From assembly GCA_947495055.1 (NCBI GenBank), contig CANLXO010000004.1, forward strand, positions 1 through 64,000: DNA of 64,000 nucleotides, written 5' to 3'. Position 1 is the stretch's first letter, and every line of letters starts with the position of its first letter. This DNA comes from an uncultured Psychrobacter sp. (lineage in GTDB: Bacteria; Pseudomonadota; Gammaproteobacteria; Pseudomonadales; Moraxellaceae). The notes below the pieces were generated by a model. That model did no database searches. It saw nothing but the letters and a program-made list of their open reading frames with translations, and was not told where the DNA came from. This document shows, one piece after another, positions 1 through 8,065 of the stretch. Made by a program: the position numbers and the translations under genes.

Positions 1-61
1 GTGGTTTGATTATTATCGTCAGGCTGCGTAATCAAAATCTCCCAAGTTTATATATACGGGA

Positions 62-412
62 TTGACGGCAGGGGTCAGTAGTGATATTGTCTTTCGTAGA
101 TATAACACCCTTAATAGGCAGCATTCAGGAAGTGACAGTTATATTATGCTGATACTTAGCTCAGTTTTTGCTTTAGGTTATCTATTCCAAGGTAATCACT
201 ACCAATGCACCAAACGAGCTATTTTACATCCTGATGTTCAGAAGTTACTGTCATGGGATGGTCAAGACAACCCTTATCCGATAAAGCCAATCACGCAAGA
301 GGCGGAGAAAGCATTTGAGAGTAAAAATTGGCAAGTTAACTTACGCTGGATCATAGCAATTACGATTAACGTGAGTTTGTTTGCTTGGGCTGTTATGGCT
401 TATAATAGTTGA
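62..412 (+). CDS. Small hypothetical membrane protein
   Basis: I do not recognise this protein. The open frame allows a TTG start at 62, but the ATG at 146 gives an 88-residue product that begins directly with a hydrophobic segment (MLILSSVFALGYLF), and it is the likelier start. The protein would have an N-terminal membrane segment, a polar middle with a DGQDNPYPIKP stretch and a second hydrophobic segment near the C-terminus (WIIAITINVSLFAWAV), so two membrane passes. Neither start has a convincing ribosome binding site. The ten in-frame codons ending at 31 may be the tail of an upstream gene. Function unknown. Confidence 0.4.
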   Translation: MTAGVSSDIVFRRYNTLNRQHSGSDSYIMLILSSVFALGYLFQGNHYQCTKRAILHPDVQKLLSWDGQDNPYPIKPITQEAEKAFESKNWQVNLRWIIAITINVSLFAWAVMAYNS

Positions 413-430
413 TGGGAATTGAGATAAGAC

Positions 431-598
431 ATGCAACTACGCAATGACTTTGCCACTCATATCAGTGAGTTTCGTAACCCTGTCAAGCATCTCTATAGCA
501 AAAATATAGATAATTAACTTTTAGACTATGTTAAAACGTTAATTAAGTCATTGTATGGCTCAGCACAACAAGTGCTAAGCTTATTTAAACAGCAATAA
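431..598 (+). pseudogene. Micro-ORF interrupted by one in-frame stop
   Basis: An ATG at 431 opens a 28-codon frame that stops at TAA 515-517. The same frame then continues for 26 more codons to TAA 596-598. The second part (LLDYVKTLIKSLYGSAQQ) looks like an amphipathic helix. A strong terminator follows 9 bases after the second stop, which suggests the whole stretch was once a single gene of about 55 codons. It could also be chance reading in an untranslated region. No family recognised. Confidence 0.25.
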
Positions 599-607
599 AA
601 TCAATAA

Positions 608-645
608 AGCCAACATCTTAGATATCTAAGATGCTGGCTTTTTTA
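608..645. terminator. Bidirectional rho-independent terminator
   Basis: A 15-bp stem (AGCCAACATCTTAGA against TCTAAGATGCTGGCT, one mismatch) is followed by a T-run on the plus strand and by a weaker T-rich stretch on the minus strand. It can end transcripts from the small plus-strand ORFs and from the metallothionein-like gene on the minus strand. Confidence 0.8.
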
Positions 646-682
646 AATAAACGATTTTATTAAATAGCTTACATTTCCGCCT

Positions 683-820
683 TTAACCACACTGACAGCA
701 GTTGCTACAGCAGCTACAGTTTTTGCAGGTGGCCGTACTACTACAATTACACTTCGTGCAATGACAAGTGTTGTCAGCCATACATACTAGGCTCGGTTTA
801 TTCTTTGATAGAAAAGTCAT
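683..820 (-). CDS. Metallothionein-like cysteine-rich small protein
   Basis: This 45-residue product holds 12 cysteines, 11 of them in the last 27 residues. They form CxC, CxxC and CC pairs: CHCTKCNC, then CKNCSCCSNCCQCG at the C-terminus. Such spacing is typical of proteins that bind clusters of Zn, Cd or Cu(I), as in metallothioneins. The ATG at 820 has a good ribosome binding site (AAGGAG, 5 bases upstream), so the gene looks real despite its size. An internal ATG at residue 14 would give a 32-residue form that keeps 11 cysteines. It lacks the longer histidine-containing layout of cyanobacterial and pseudomonad SmtA/BmtA, so it may be a different class. It lies downstream of a TauE-type exporter but has its own putative promoter. 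Confidence 0.7.
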   Translation of the reverse strand: MTFLSKNKPSLVCMADNTCHCTKCNCSSTATCKNCSCCSNCCQCG

Positions 821-844
821 AATAACTCCTTGCTAATGAAAGTC

Positions 845-872
845 TTATTACTTTAGCAATAATGGCGCTCAA
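845..872 (-). promoter_or_regulatory. Putative sigma-70 promoter of the metallothionein-like gene
   Basis: On the minus strand TTGAGC and TAATAA are separated by 16 bases, with the -10 element 25 bases before the ATG at 820. No metal-regulator operator (MerR- or ArsR-type palindrome) is obvious around it. Motif reading only. Confidence 0.35.
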
Positions 873-918
873 ATCGTGCAGTAGTGTTGTTAACTGAGTT
901 TAAGTGGCTCTAAGTACA

Positions 919-1698
919 TTAAAACAAATCTTTTATATTCGTCAAAATCATTACTATTCCGCTCACGACCATCAGCGCTATTAGCGTTATTCTAAATTGA
1001 TAAATACTCATGCCTGCCAAAAAGCGCTTACCGATGATATTGCCAAGTGCCGCGCCAAGACCAAGTGCCAAACCATAAATCCACAGCTGCGCGGTCAATA
1101 CGCCAAAAAAGGCATAACTACCAATTTGCGCTAGTCCGACAAAGAATGAGTTTGCGGTTTTGGTGGCGATTAAGCGCTCTTTTTGCAAGCCTGTATTCAT
1201 ATAGAATGGATTGAGTACGGGACCAAGTCCACCGACCAAGGTACTAATAAAAGAGGTGACAAACCCTAAGGGTACAAACCCTAACTTTGGCATAGCAAAG
1301 CTCTTATCAATTTTGCCAAAGCGATACTGGAACACGGTAGAGACTAAGAACCCGCCAATCAATAGCTGAATCCAGCTGCCATCTAGCCGACTAAATAACA
1401 ATGCTGCTAGCCACGCCCCAAAGACCGCACTAGGCACATAGTATTTGATGAGTGACCAGTCGATATCCTGCCAGAATAGATACAAGCGCACAGGACGACT
1501 AATAAAAGTGCCTAAGTTGATGACTGGCGGCGCAGCTGATGTCCCTAGCATCCAAGAGGTAATAGGGATCAGTAACAAAGCGCCGCCGCCACCTGATATG
1601 GTGGAGACAATAAAAGCAATCATACCTATAGTAAAAAGGCCCGCTAAATGCCAAGCAGGTACGGTTTGCACCAGGTCAAACATCGCCTCTAAAATCAT
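919..1698 (-). CDS. TauE/SafE-family membrane permease
   Basis: A polytopic inner-membrane protein of 259 residues with about eight hydrophobic segments. The N-terminal half has the family's glycine-rich turn (STISGGGGALLLIP, about residues 32-45) and the second half has its counterpart (STLVGGLGPVLNPFY). This family (COG0730) exports sulfite, sulfoacetate or other small organosulfur anions; the substrate cannot be read from sequence. Its length matches the family norm of about 250-260. The start at 1698 lacks a clear ribosome binding site; an internal ATG at residue 6 is the alternative. It follows the LysR gene on the same strand by 57 bases and may be co-transcribed with it. Confidence 0.8.
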   Translation of the reverse strand: MILEAMFDLVQTVPAWHLAGLFTIGMIAFIVSTISGGGGALLLIPITSWMLGTSAAPPVINLGTFISRPVRLYLFWQDIDWSLIKYYVPSAVFGAWLAALLFSRLDGSWIQLLIGGFLVSTVFQYRFGKIDKSFAMPKLGFVPLGFVTSFISTLVGGLGPVLNPFYMNTGLQKERLIATKTANSFFVGLAQIGSYAFFGVLTAQLWIYGLALGLGAALGNIIGKRFLAGMSIYQFRITLIALMVVSGIVMILTNIKDLF

Positions 1699-1755
1699 AA
1701 TTATTTACTTTATAGTCCTCTACTTTTACTCATTTAGAACCTAATGAAAGCAGAC

Positions 1756-2694
1756 TCATGACAACAGATAATGATCTTCAATATGTTGAACGCACAGCTC
1801 ATAAAAGGCGGTGGCCGCAGGGGAAATGCTTTTGTCTGTCAGTTTAAAAATACCGACCTGCCGCGTCAAAGCAGGCTCAAGTAGTGGTATCCATATGAGC
1901 TCCGACTCATTAGAGGGAAAGGCGAGTTTGGGTAGGGTTGTAATGCCAAGGTCGTGCCGAAGTAGGGAGAATAAAGAGGTAATATTCTCAACCGTATAGC
2001 GCGCCTGCCGGTTTAGCACTTGCGCTTGGGTGTTCTCGAGCAAGCGGCAAGTACCATTATAGATAAATGGCTGACCGACTAACTGTTGCCACGTCAATCC
2101 TTGTTGCGATTTCAATTCTTTATTCGACAAGTTGGAGGTCGTGTGCTTTGGTTGCATCAACTGCTGGCATAATACATTACTCTTTAAGCATACGACACCG
2201 ATAGGGTCTGAGATGAGTGCGGTGAAGTCAATATCTGCTTGATCCACTTGCACATCGTTGCCCAAAGCCACATCGACTTCGCCGGCCAACAACCTATTGG
2301 CGACGCCGACAGAGTTATCATCTATCAATACAATTTCAATATCAGGATACCTCTGCGAGTAGGCGGCTAGCACGCCTGGCAATAATTTTGTGACCAAGGA
2401 TGGCACGCTTGCGATCCTGATCTTACCCTTGTCTCCTGCCGCAACCGATTTCAAGTCCTCCTCAAGTGTCTGAGCATAACTTACAAACTGCTCAATTTTG
2501 GGCAAGCAAGTTTGTCCAAAAGCGCTAAGAATTGCGGTATTACCACTCTCAAACAGTCTTTGACCGAGTGATTTTTCTAACTCTTTAATAGAAGCGGATA
2601 ACGCAGCCTGCGTACGATTGGCGCGATCTGCCGCTGCGCGAAAGCCGCCTGCCTCTACCACTAATAAAAAATGTCTTAACTGCTGTAACTTCAT
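1756..2694 (-). CDS. LysR-type transcriptional regulator
   Basis: A 312-residue LysR regulator. The N-terminal winged helix-turn-helix spans about residues 1-60 (MKLQQLRHFLLVVEAGGFRA, then ALSASIKELEKSLGQRLFE). The C-terminal periplasmic-binding-protein-like effector domain starts near residue 90 (KGKIRIASVPS). It is transcribed divergently from the ridA-aldehyde dehydrogenase cluster across a 226-bp region, the classic LysR arrangement, so it probably controls that cluster in response to a substrate or intermediate. Effector unknown. Between its two effector subdomains is a polar linker (about residues 180-200, rich in Thr, Asn, Ser, Lys and Gln) that appears longer than usual. Confidence 0.9.
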   Translation of the reverse strand: MKLQQLRHFLLVVEAGGFRAAADRANRTQAALSASIKELEKSLGQRLFESGNTAILSAFGQTCLPKIEQFVSYAQTLEEDLKSVAAGDKGKIRIASVPSLVTKLLPGVLAAYSQRYPDIEIVLIDDNSVGVANRLLAGEVDVALGNDVQVDQADIDFTALISDPIGVVCLKSNVLCQQLMQPKHTTSNLSNKELKSQQGLTWQQLVGQPFIYNGTCRLLENTQAQVLNRQARYTVENITSLFSLLRHDLGITTLPKLAFPSNESELIWIPLLEPALTRQVGIFKLTDKSISPAATAFYELCVQHIEDHYLLS

Positions 2695-2780
2695 ACCTTG
2701 TTATCCGATAAATCCCTAGGTGATAAATTCTTATGTATTGAGACAAGCACAAGCTGTGCTATTTATAAGAACTATAGCAC

Positions 2781-2801
2781 ATGATAGATTAAATTTATCA
2801 T
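2781..2801. promoter_or_regulatory. Candidate LysR operator in divergent promoter region
   Basis: An AT-rich interrupted palindrome (ATGATA, 9 bases, TATCAT) lies between the divergent LysR gene and ridA. It fits the T-N11-A style of LysR binding sites. Two GATAAAT copies near 2709 and 2722, closer to the LysR start, resemble the half-site and could be a second contact region. Confidence 0.4.
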
Positions 2802-2920
2802 TATTAATATTTAATGAGTTAGATTTGTTAAAGCCAAAAGAGTAGCATAGATGCTAACCCAAGGAACGTCTAAGTATCTGGCTCAATCTAGATACCTACT
2901 ACTTAAAGGATTAGTGTTTT

Positions 2921-3310
2921 ATGACCACTCACTCACCTAAGCAAGCTGTCAAAACCTCATTATACGCCTCAAAAGCACCCCTTGAGTGGGCAGTCACCAG
3001 TAACGGTACGCTTTATACCGCGCAGATTCCAATTGATGATAAAGGGGAAGTCGTTAGCGGCGGTATCGAGGCGCAAACGCGTCAGACATTGGATAACCTC
3101 AAGCATACGCTAGAGAGTGCTGGCGTTGGCATGGATGCAGTACTGCAAGTGCTCATTTATGTGACTGATCGCGATTATCTAAAGACGGTCAATCAAGTCT
3201 ATGCCGAATACTTTGAAGCGCCTTATCCCAACCGCGCAGCTTTAGTGATCGCAGGACTAGCGCGAGAAGAGATGCTCGTTGAGTTGGTCGTTTATGCCGC
3301 TGTGCCATAA
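2921..3310 (+). CDS. RidA/YjgF-family imine deaminase-like protein
   Basis: A single-domain Rid protein of 129 residues, the usual length. Family members hydrolyse reactive 2-imino/enamine intermediates to keto acids and ammonia, as trimers with the active site at the subunit interface. The C-terminal signature is present: PNRAALVIAGL carries the carboxylate-binding arginine and LVELVVYA the catalytic glutamate. The ATG is preceded by AAGGA about 10 bases upstream. It is the first gene of a plus-strand catabolic cluster and lies 65 bases before an aldehyde dehydrogenase, so it likely handles an imine made by an amine- or amino-acid-degrading step. It belongs to one of the catabolic Rid subgroups; exact substrate unknown. 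Confidence 0.85.
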   Translation: MTTHSPKQAVKTSLYASKAPLEWAVTSNGTLYTAQIPIDDKGEVVSGGIEAQTRQTLDNLKHTLESAGVGMDAVLQVLIYVTDRDYLKTVNQVYAEYFEAPYPNRAALVIAGLAREEMLVELVVYAAVP

Positions 3311-3375
3311 ATTTATAATTATAAAAACGTATGTTAATCATTTATCACGCTCTTAACCTTTATTAAGGATTTTTT

Positions 3376-4851
3376 ATGTCAACTCAAACTGCCAAGCAAG
3401 TATTACAACAAGACCCAAGCCAATCACTCTATATCAATGGGGAGTGGCAAGCGGGCACCGATACTATCAACAACATCAATCCCTCAGACACTAGTGAAAG
3501 CATTGGCGATTTTGCGCAGGCAAGCGCAGATCAAGTCAAAGACGCTATCGCTGCTGCCCGCCATGCTCAGCCAAAATGGGAAGCGACGCCACTTGAGAAA
3601 AAACAATCTATCTTGCAAGCGATCGGCGATGAGATGATCGCCCGCTGTGATGAATTGGGTACATTGCTTTCACGTGAGGAAGGTAAGCCATTTGCCGAGG
3701 GTCGCGGCGAGATTTACCGCGCAGGGCAGTTCTTTCATTACTATGCGGCTGAAGTATTACGTCAAATCGGTGATACCGCAGATTCAGTCCGCCCTGGGGT
3801 CAAAGTCGAAGTCACTCGTGAAGCGGTTGGCGTGGTCGCGATTATCTCGCCTTGGAACTTCCCGACCGCAACGGCGGTTTGGAAAATTGCTCCGGCTTTA
3901 GCTTTTGGTAATAGTGTCATCTGGAAGCCCGCTAATTTGACTCCAGCCAGTGCCGTTGCTTTGGCTGAGATTATTCACCGTCAAGGCATGCCAGAAGGCA
4001 CGTTTAATTTGCTATTGGGCGGCGGCTCATCGGTCGGTGATACGCTTATTCACTCAAAAGATATCGACGCGGTCAGCTTTACAGGCTCAGTACCGACAGG
4101 TCGCAAAGTCGCTGCCGCTACTGCGCCAAACTTTGTGCGTTGCCAGCTTGAGATGGGCAGCAAAAACGCCTTGGTCATCGCTGATGATGCTGATATGCAA
4201 GTCGCTGTGGACGCGGCAATCGCTGGTGCGTTCGGTGGTTCTGGGCAGAAATGTACCGCCTCTTCACGCTTGATCGTCATGGACAGTGTCCACGACGCTT
4301 TTGTTGATGCGATGATCGCGCGGATGAAAACGCTAAAAGTCGGTCACGCTTTAGATGACGGTATCTTTATGGGACCGGTAGTCGATGATAAGCAGCTGAC
4401 AGCAAATATGGATTGGATCGAAAAAGGCAAGCAGGCGGGCGGCAATTTAGCCTTTGGCGGTGAGCGTCTAGAGATGTCACACGATGGCTATTATATGGCA
4501 CCAACCTTGTTCACCGAGACGGATAACAGCTGGGATATCAACCAAGAAGAAGTGTTTGCGCCATTAGCTTGTGTGATGCGCGCCAAAGATTTGGAAGAAG
4601 CGATTGCCATGACTAATGACACGCGCTTTGGTCTGACTGGCGGTATTATCACCCAAAGCTTGCGTAACAGCGCAATGTTTAAAGAGCAAGTACAAGCAGG
4701 CTGCGTCATGGTCAATCTAGCGACAGCGGGTACGGATTATCACGTACCCTTTGGTGGCCGTAAAGAGTCGAGCTTTGGCCCACGCGAGCAAGGTCAATAC
4801 GCTAAAGAGTTTTATACCATCGTCAAGACCGCGTATCAAAAAGCGTATTAA
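3376..4851 (+). CDS. NAD(P)-dependent aldehyde dehydrogenase
   Basis: A full-length (491-residue) ALDH-superfamily enzyme oxidising an aldehyde to its acid. Visible features are the SPWNFP motif (about residue 158), the cofactor loop FTGSVPTGRKV (about 236), the general-base glutamate in LEMGSKNALV, the nucleophilic cysteine in GSGQKCTASSR (about 291) and the late FGGRKESSFGPRE motif. The cysteine context and C-terminus resemble 2-oxoglutarate-semialdehyde dehydrogenases of hydroxyproline and sugar-acid pathways, but I cannot fix the substrate. It lies between ridA and the M19-like gene and is probably part of the same LysR-controlled unit; a 113-bp inverted-repeat element follows it. Confidence 0.85.
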   Translation: MSTQTAKQVLQQDPSQSLYINGEWQAGTDTINNINPSDTSESIGDFAQASADQVKDAIAAARHAQPKWEATPLEKKQSILQAIGDEMIARCDELGTLLSREEGKPFAEGRGEIYRAGQFFHYYAAEVLRQIGDTADSVRPGVKVEVTREAVGVVAIISPWNFPTATAVWKIAPALAFGNSVIWKPANLTPASAVALAEIIHRQGMPEGTFNLLLGGGSSVGDTLIHSKDIDAVSFTGSVPTGRKVAAATAPNFVRCQLEMGSKNALVIADDADMQVAVDAAIAGAFGGSGQKCTASSRLIVMDSVHDAFVDAMIARMKTLKVGHALDDGIFMGPVVDDKQLTANMDWIEKGKQAGGNLAFGGERLEMSHDGYYMAPTLFTETDNSWDINQEEVFAPLACVMRAKDLEEAIAMTNDTRFGLTGGIITQSLRNSAMFKEQVQAGCVMVNLATAGTDYHVPFGGRKESSFGPREQGQYAKEFYTIVKTAYQKAY

Positions 4852-4878
4852 TTTTTGAAGGGATAAAGGATAAAGGCG

Positions 4879-4991
4879 TAGGGTGGGTTAGTTTTTCAAA
4901 CTCTCGCAGAGAGTGCAGATAAAACGTAACCCACCATTTCAAATACAAATTGTTGAATAAAGGTGGGTTACGCTATCGCTAACCCACCCTA
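4879..4991. repeat. 113-bp MITE-like inverted-repeat element
   Basis: The element is bounded by a perfect 12-bp terminal inverted repeat (TAGGGTGGGTTA and TAACCCACCCTA). Inside are two more copies of the core in opposite orientations: GTAACCCACC at 4926 and GGTGGGTTA at 4962, the latter forming a hairpin with the right end. Repeats with the GGTGGGTTACGC..TAACCCACC pattern are scattered in many bacterial genomes. There is no coding capacity and no clear target-site duplication. It sits in the 199-bp gap between the aldehyde dehydrogenase and M19-like genes, where its transcript would fold strongly and could uncouple their expression. Confidence 0.65.
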
Positions 4992-5050
4992 AGCAAACCT
5001 TAAGTTAAAAGCCAGTTCGTAAAATTAAGAAAGCACAATAAGGAATAGGT

Positions 5051-6040
5051 ATGTACCAAGATCATATCGTCATCGACGGCTTGCAATATAGCAACTGGGA
5101 TCGTGATTATTTTAAGATGCTGCAAAATAGTGGTATCAATGCGGTGCATGCGACCTTGGTCTATCACGAAAACGCGCGTCAGACCATGACCCGTTTTGCA
5201 GAGTGGCATGCGCGCTTTGAGCAAAATAGTGATTTGATTATGCCTGTGTATTCTACCAACGATATCAAAACGGCAAAAGAGCAAGGCAAAGTCGGAATCT
5301 TTTTTGGCGCGCAAAACTGCTCGCCTATCGATGATGAGATAGGTCTGATCAGCGTCATGCGCCGTTTGGGGTTACTCATTATGCAGCTGACGTACAATAA
5401 TCAGAGCCTGCTTGCGACAGGCTGTTATGAGTCAAAAGATAGTGGGGTGACGCGTTTTGGTGAGCAAGCCATTAAAGAGATGAATCGCGTCGGAATGATT
5501 GTCGATATGTCACACAGTGCCGAGCAGTCCACGCTTGAGGCGATAGAGGTATCGTCGCGTCCGATCTGTATTAGCCATGCCAATCCGACTACCGCGCACG
5601 ATGCGCTACGTAACAAGTCAGATACGGTCATTAGCGCCTTAACCCAAGCAGGCGGGCTATTAGGCTTTAGCTTATACCCGTTTCATTTGCCGAACGGTAG
5701 CGACTGTACGCTTGATGATTTTTGTACCATGATTGCCAACTGCGCGGACAAGTACGGCGTCGAGCATTTAGCGATTGGTAGTGACTTATGCCTCAATCAG
5801 CCCAAATCAGTGCTGGAGTGGATGCGTAACGGGCGCTGGTCAAAGGCAATGGACTATGGCGAAGGCAGCGCTAACAATTCAGGCTGGCCTGATAACTTGC
5901 CTTGGTTTGCAGGTGAGAAAGGTATGGAGAATATTTATAACGGTCTGCTCCAGCATGGCTTTAATGAGGTTGACGCTGGCAAGATCATCGGACAAAACTG
6001 GTTTGACTTTTTGGAGCAGGGACTTAAGCCTGCGCCTTAG
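5051..6040 (+). CDS. M19 (renal dipeptidase)-family protein with altered metal site
   Basis: A 329-residue TIM-barrel protein of the membrane-dipeptidase family. Family landmarks are VIDG at the N-terminus, VDMSHSAEQ (about residue 155) and CISHANP (about 178), carrying the two later histidines, and IGSDL with the conserved aspartate (about 245). The usual zinc ligands at the start (DGHND) are replaced by DGLQY (residues 9-13), and the bridging glutamate of GIEGG appears as Gln in FFGAQNC (about residue 87). It is therefore unlikely to be an ordinary zinc dipeptidase. A similarly altered M19 protein sits with dimethylglycine dehydrogenase genes in pseudomonads (recalled, not checked). Its place just before a BCCT carrier suggests a role in betaine-like or amino-acid-derivative breakdown. 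Confidence 0.75.
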   Translation: MYQDHIVIDGLQYSNWDRDYFKMLQNSGINAVHATLVYHENARQTMTRFAEWHARFEQNSDLIMPVYSTNDIKTAKEQGKVGIFFGAQNCSPIDDEIGLISVMRRLGLLIMQLTYNNQSLLATGCYESKDSGVTRFGEQAIKEMNRVGMIVDMSHSAEQSTLEAIEVSSRPICISHANPTTAHDALRNKSDTVISALTQAGGLLGFSLYPFHLPNGSDCTLDDFCTMIANCADKYGVEHLAIGSDLCLNQPKSVLEWMRNGRWSKAMDYGEGSANNSGWPDNLPWFAGEKGMENIYNGLLQHGFNEVDAGKIIGQNWFDFLEQGLKPAP

Positions 6041-6223
6041 TACGAAAAGCGTGTAAGCATAGATATTTATTACCGTCAAAAGTCACTTCGCTATAAAGCA
6101 CCTGCTGTTCTATAGCGCTCATTGCCATTTAAAGATACAGATTTTAAGGGTGATTATCCTATTTTGTCTCTCATTTAATTTGTACCTTATTTAATTTTGA
6201 TGCAACAGGACTGGAGCCATATC

Positions 6224-7894
6224 ATGGCAGATTTAAAGGGATTTAACGATAAAGAGCAAGGACGCTCACATAATCTAAGCGCAGCTACGGGACATCTAAC
6301 GCGCACGGAGGTGTCAACAGATACTTTGGGTCTCAAAAACCCTGCCTTTTGGTATAGCGGCGGTTTTATCACTCTCTTTGTCTTGATGGCAATATTTGCA
6401 GAAGAGCAGCTGGGTATAATTGTAAATACTGCTTTTGCATGGTCAGCCAATATCTTTGGCCCCTTTTGGCAGATATTGCTATTGGCAACTTTTGTCATTG
6501 CCCTAGCCGTTGGGGCAGGTCGCACGGGACGAGTTATTCTAGGCAACCTGCCTAAGCCTGAGATGGATAATTTTAAGTGGATGGCGATCTTGTTTTGTAC
6601 GCTACTCGCTGGCGGCGGGGTGTTTTGGGCAGCGGCTGAACCTATCGCGCATTTTGTCTCAGCGCCGCCTTTGTATGGTGAGTCGCCAGATTTGCAGCAG
6701 CGTGCTTTTAATGCGTTATCTCAGTCTTTTATGCATTGGGGCTTTTTGGCGTGGTCGATCGTTGGTAGCTTAACCGCCATCGTTGTCATGCACTTGCATT
6801 ATGACAAAGGTCTACCGCTCAAGCCGCGTACGCTGTTATATCCTGTATTCGGCGAGCGCGTGCTCACCGGTCAGACCGGCGCTATTATTGACGCCTGTTG
6901 TATTATTGCAGTAGCAGCGGGCACGATTGGGCCTATTGGATTTTTGGGATTACAGACGAGCTATGCGCTAAATGAGCTGTTTGGTATTCCTGATACTTTT
7001 GTGACTCAGCTGATTATTATTGTCTTTGCGATTATTCTATATACGATTTCGGCTATTAGTGGTCTGGCTCGCGGTATGCAGCTATTGAGCCGTTTTAACG
7101 TCATATTAGCTGTGGCGCTAATGGTGTTTATCTTAATCTTTGGCCCAACTAATTTCATCACGAATGGCTATATCCAAGGCGTAGGCACGATGGTCCAAAA
7201 CTTCATTCCGATGGCGACGTTTCGCGGTGATGAGGACTGGCTTGGCTGGTGGACGGTATTCTTTTGGGGTTGGTTTTTGGGTTATGGCCCAATGATGGCG
7301 ATCTTTATCGCTCGTATCTCGCGCGGTCGTACCATTCGCCAGCTCATCACAACGGTTTGTATTATCGCACCGCTAGTGACTTGTTTTTGGTTCACTGTCG
7401 TTGGCGGTTCAGGTCTGGCTTTTGAGATTGCCAATCCAGGTAGTGTGAGCGCCGCTTTTGAAGGCTTTAACTTACCAGGCGCGCTCCTTGCAGTCACCCA
7501 GCAATTACCGTTTCCTCTGATTACCTCGATATTGTTCTTAATTTTGACGACTGTCTTTATTGTGACCACCGGGGATTCAATGACTTATACCATTAGTGTC
7601 GTCATCAGCGGTGAGCATGAGCCAAACGCTATGATACGTACCTTTTGGGGTGTGATGATGGGGATTACTGCTATCGTCCTAATCTCTTTGGGTGCAGGCG
7701 GCGTCAGCGCATTGCAGTCCTTTATCGTCATTACTGCGGTGCCTGTGTCCTTTATTTTGCTACCCTCACTTTGGAACGGGCCGCAAATTGCGCAGCAAAT
7801 GGCGCGTGAGCAAGATCTGTATCGCCCGAACCGAGTTGAGACTGATTATAAAATCGCTGAGGAGCAGCTTGCTAAGGATAGACAAGGACGCTAA
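6224..7894 (+). CDS. BCCT-family transporter
   Basis: A betaine/carnitine/choline-family secondary transporter of 556 residues with about 12 membrane segments. I chose the ATG at 6224 because TGGAG lies 7 bases upstream; earlier TTG/ATG codons at 6197-6200 lack one. The family region is clear (WWTVFFWGWFLGYGP followed by ARISRGRTIR). The usual aromatic box of choline/betaine carriers (FYWAWWISWSP) reads FFWGWFLGYGP here, so two of the tryptophans that cradle trimethylammonium groups are replaced; the substrate may not be a simple quaternary amine. It lies 183 bases after the M19-like gene and probably imports the substrate of this cluster. There is no long C-terminal osmosensing tail, which favours a nutrient-uptake role over osmoprotection. 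Confidence 0.88.
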   Translation: MADLKGFNDKEQGRSHNLSAATGHLTRTEVSTDTLGLKNPAFWYSGGFITLFVLMAIFAEEQLGIIVNTAFAWSANIFGPFWQILLLATFVIALAVGAGRTGRVILGNLPKPEMDNFKWMAILFCTLLAGGGVFWAAAEPIAHFVSAPPLYGESPDLQQRAFNALSQSFMHWGFLAWSIVGSLTAIVVMHLHYDKGLPLKPRTLLYPVFGERVLTGQTGAIIDACCIIAVAAGTIGPIGFLGLQTSYALNELFGIPDTFVTQLIIIVFAIILYTISAISGLARGMQLLSRFNVILAVALMVFILIFGPTNFITNGYIQGVGTMVQNFIPMATFRGDEDWLGWWTVFFWGWFLGYGPMMAIFIARISRGRTIRQLITTVCIIAPLVTCFWFTVVGGSGLAFEIANPGSVSAAFEGFNLPGALLAVTQQLPFPLITSILFLILTTVFIVTTGDSMTYTISVVISGEHEPNAMIRTFWGVMMGITAIVLISLGAGGVSALQSFIVITAVPVSFILLPSLWNGPQIAQQMAREQDLYRPNRVETDYKIAEEQLAKDRQGR

Positions 7895-8065
7895 GAAAAA
7901 GAGACTGGCTCACTAGTAAATTATCAATAAAACCAGTAATTTATAAGGGCATGTGTTTATCTTAAGTGACGATATGCCCTAAGTGGATTAAATAGGTAAA
8001 AGAGGTTGTTTGTCGTAACGGTTGAGTCTGTTTAGGTTCAACTCTTTAGGTAAGGTAGTGGCATT

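Noticed and set aside
2-31. Ten-codon frame ending in TAA at the left edge, possible tail of an upstream gene
   Set aside because: Too short to support any identity; mentioned only under the first gene.
1445-1744. Plus-strand open frame across the TauE-type gene
   Set aside because: Lies antisense to a well-supported membrane permease and has no coding features of its own; the same holds for many other antisense frames in the window.
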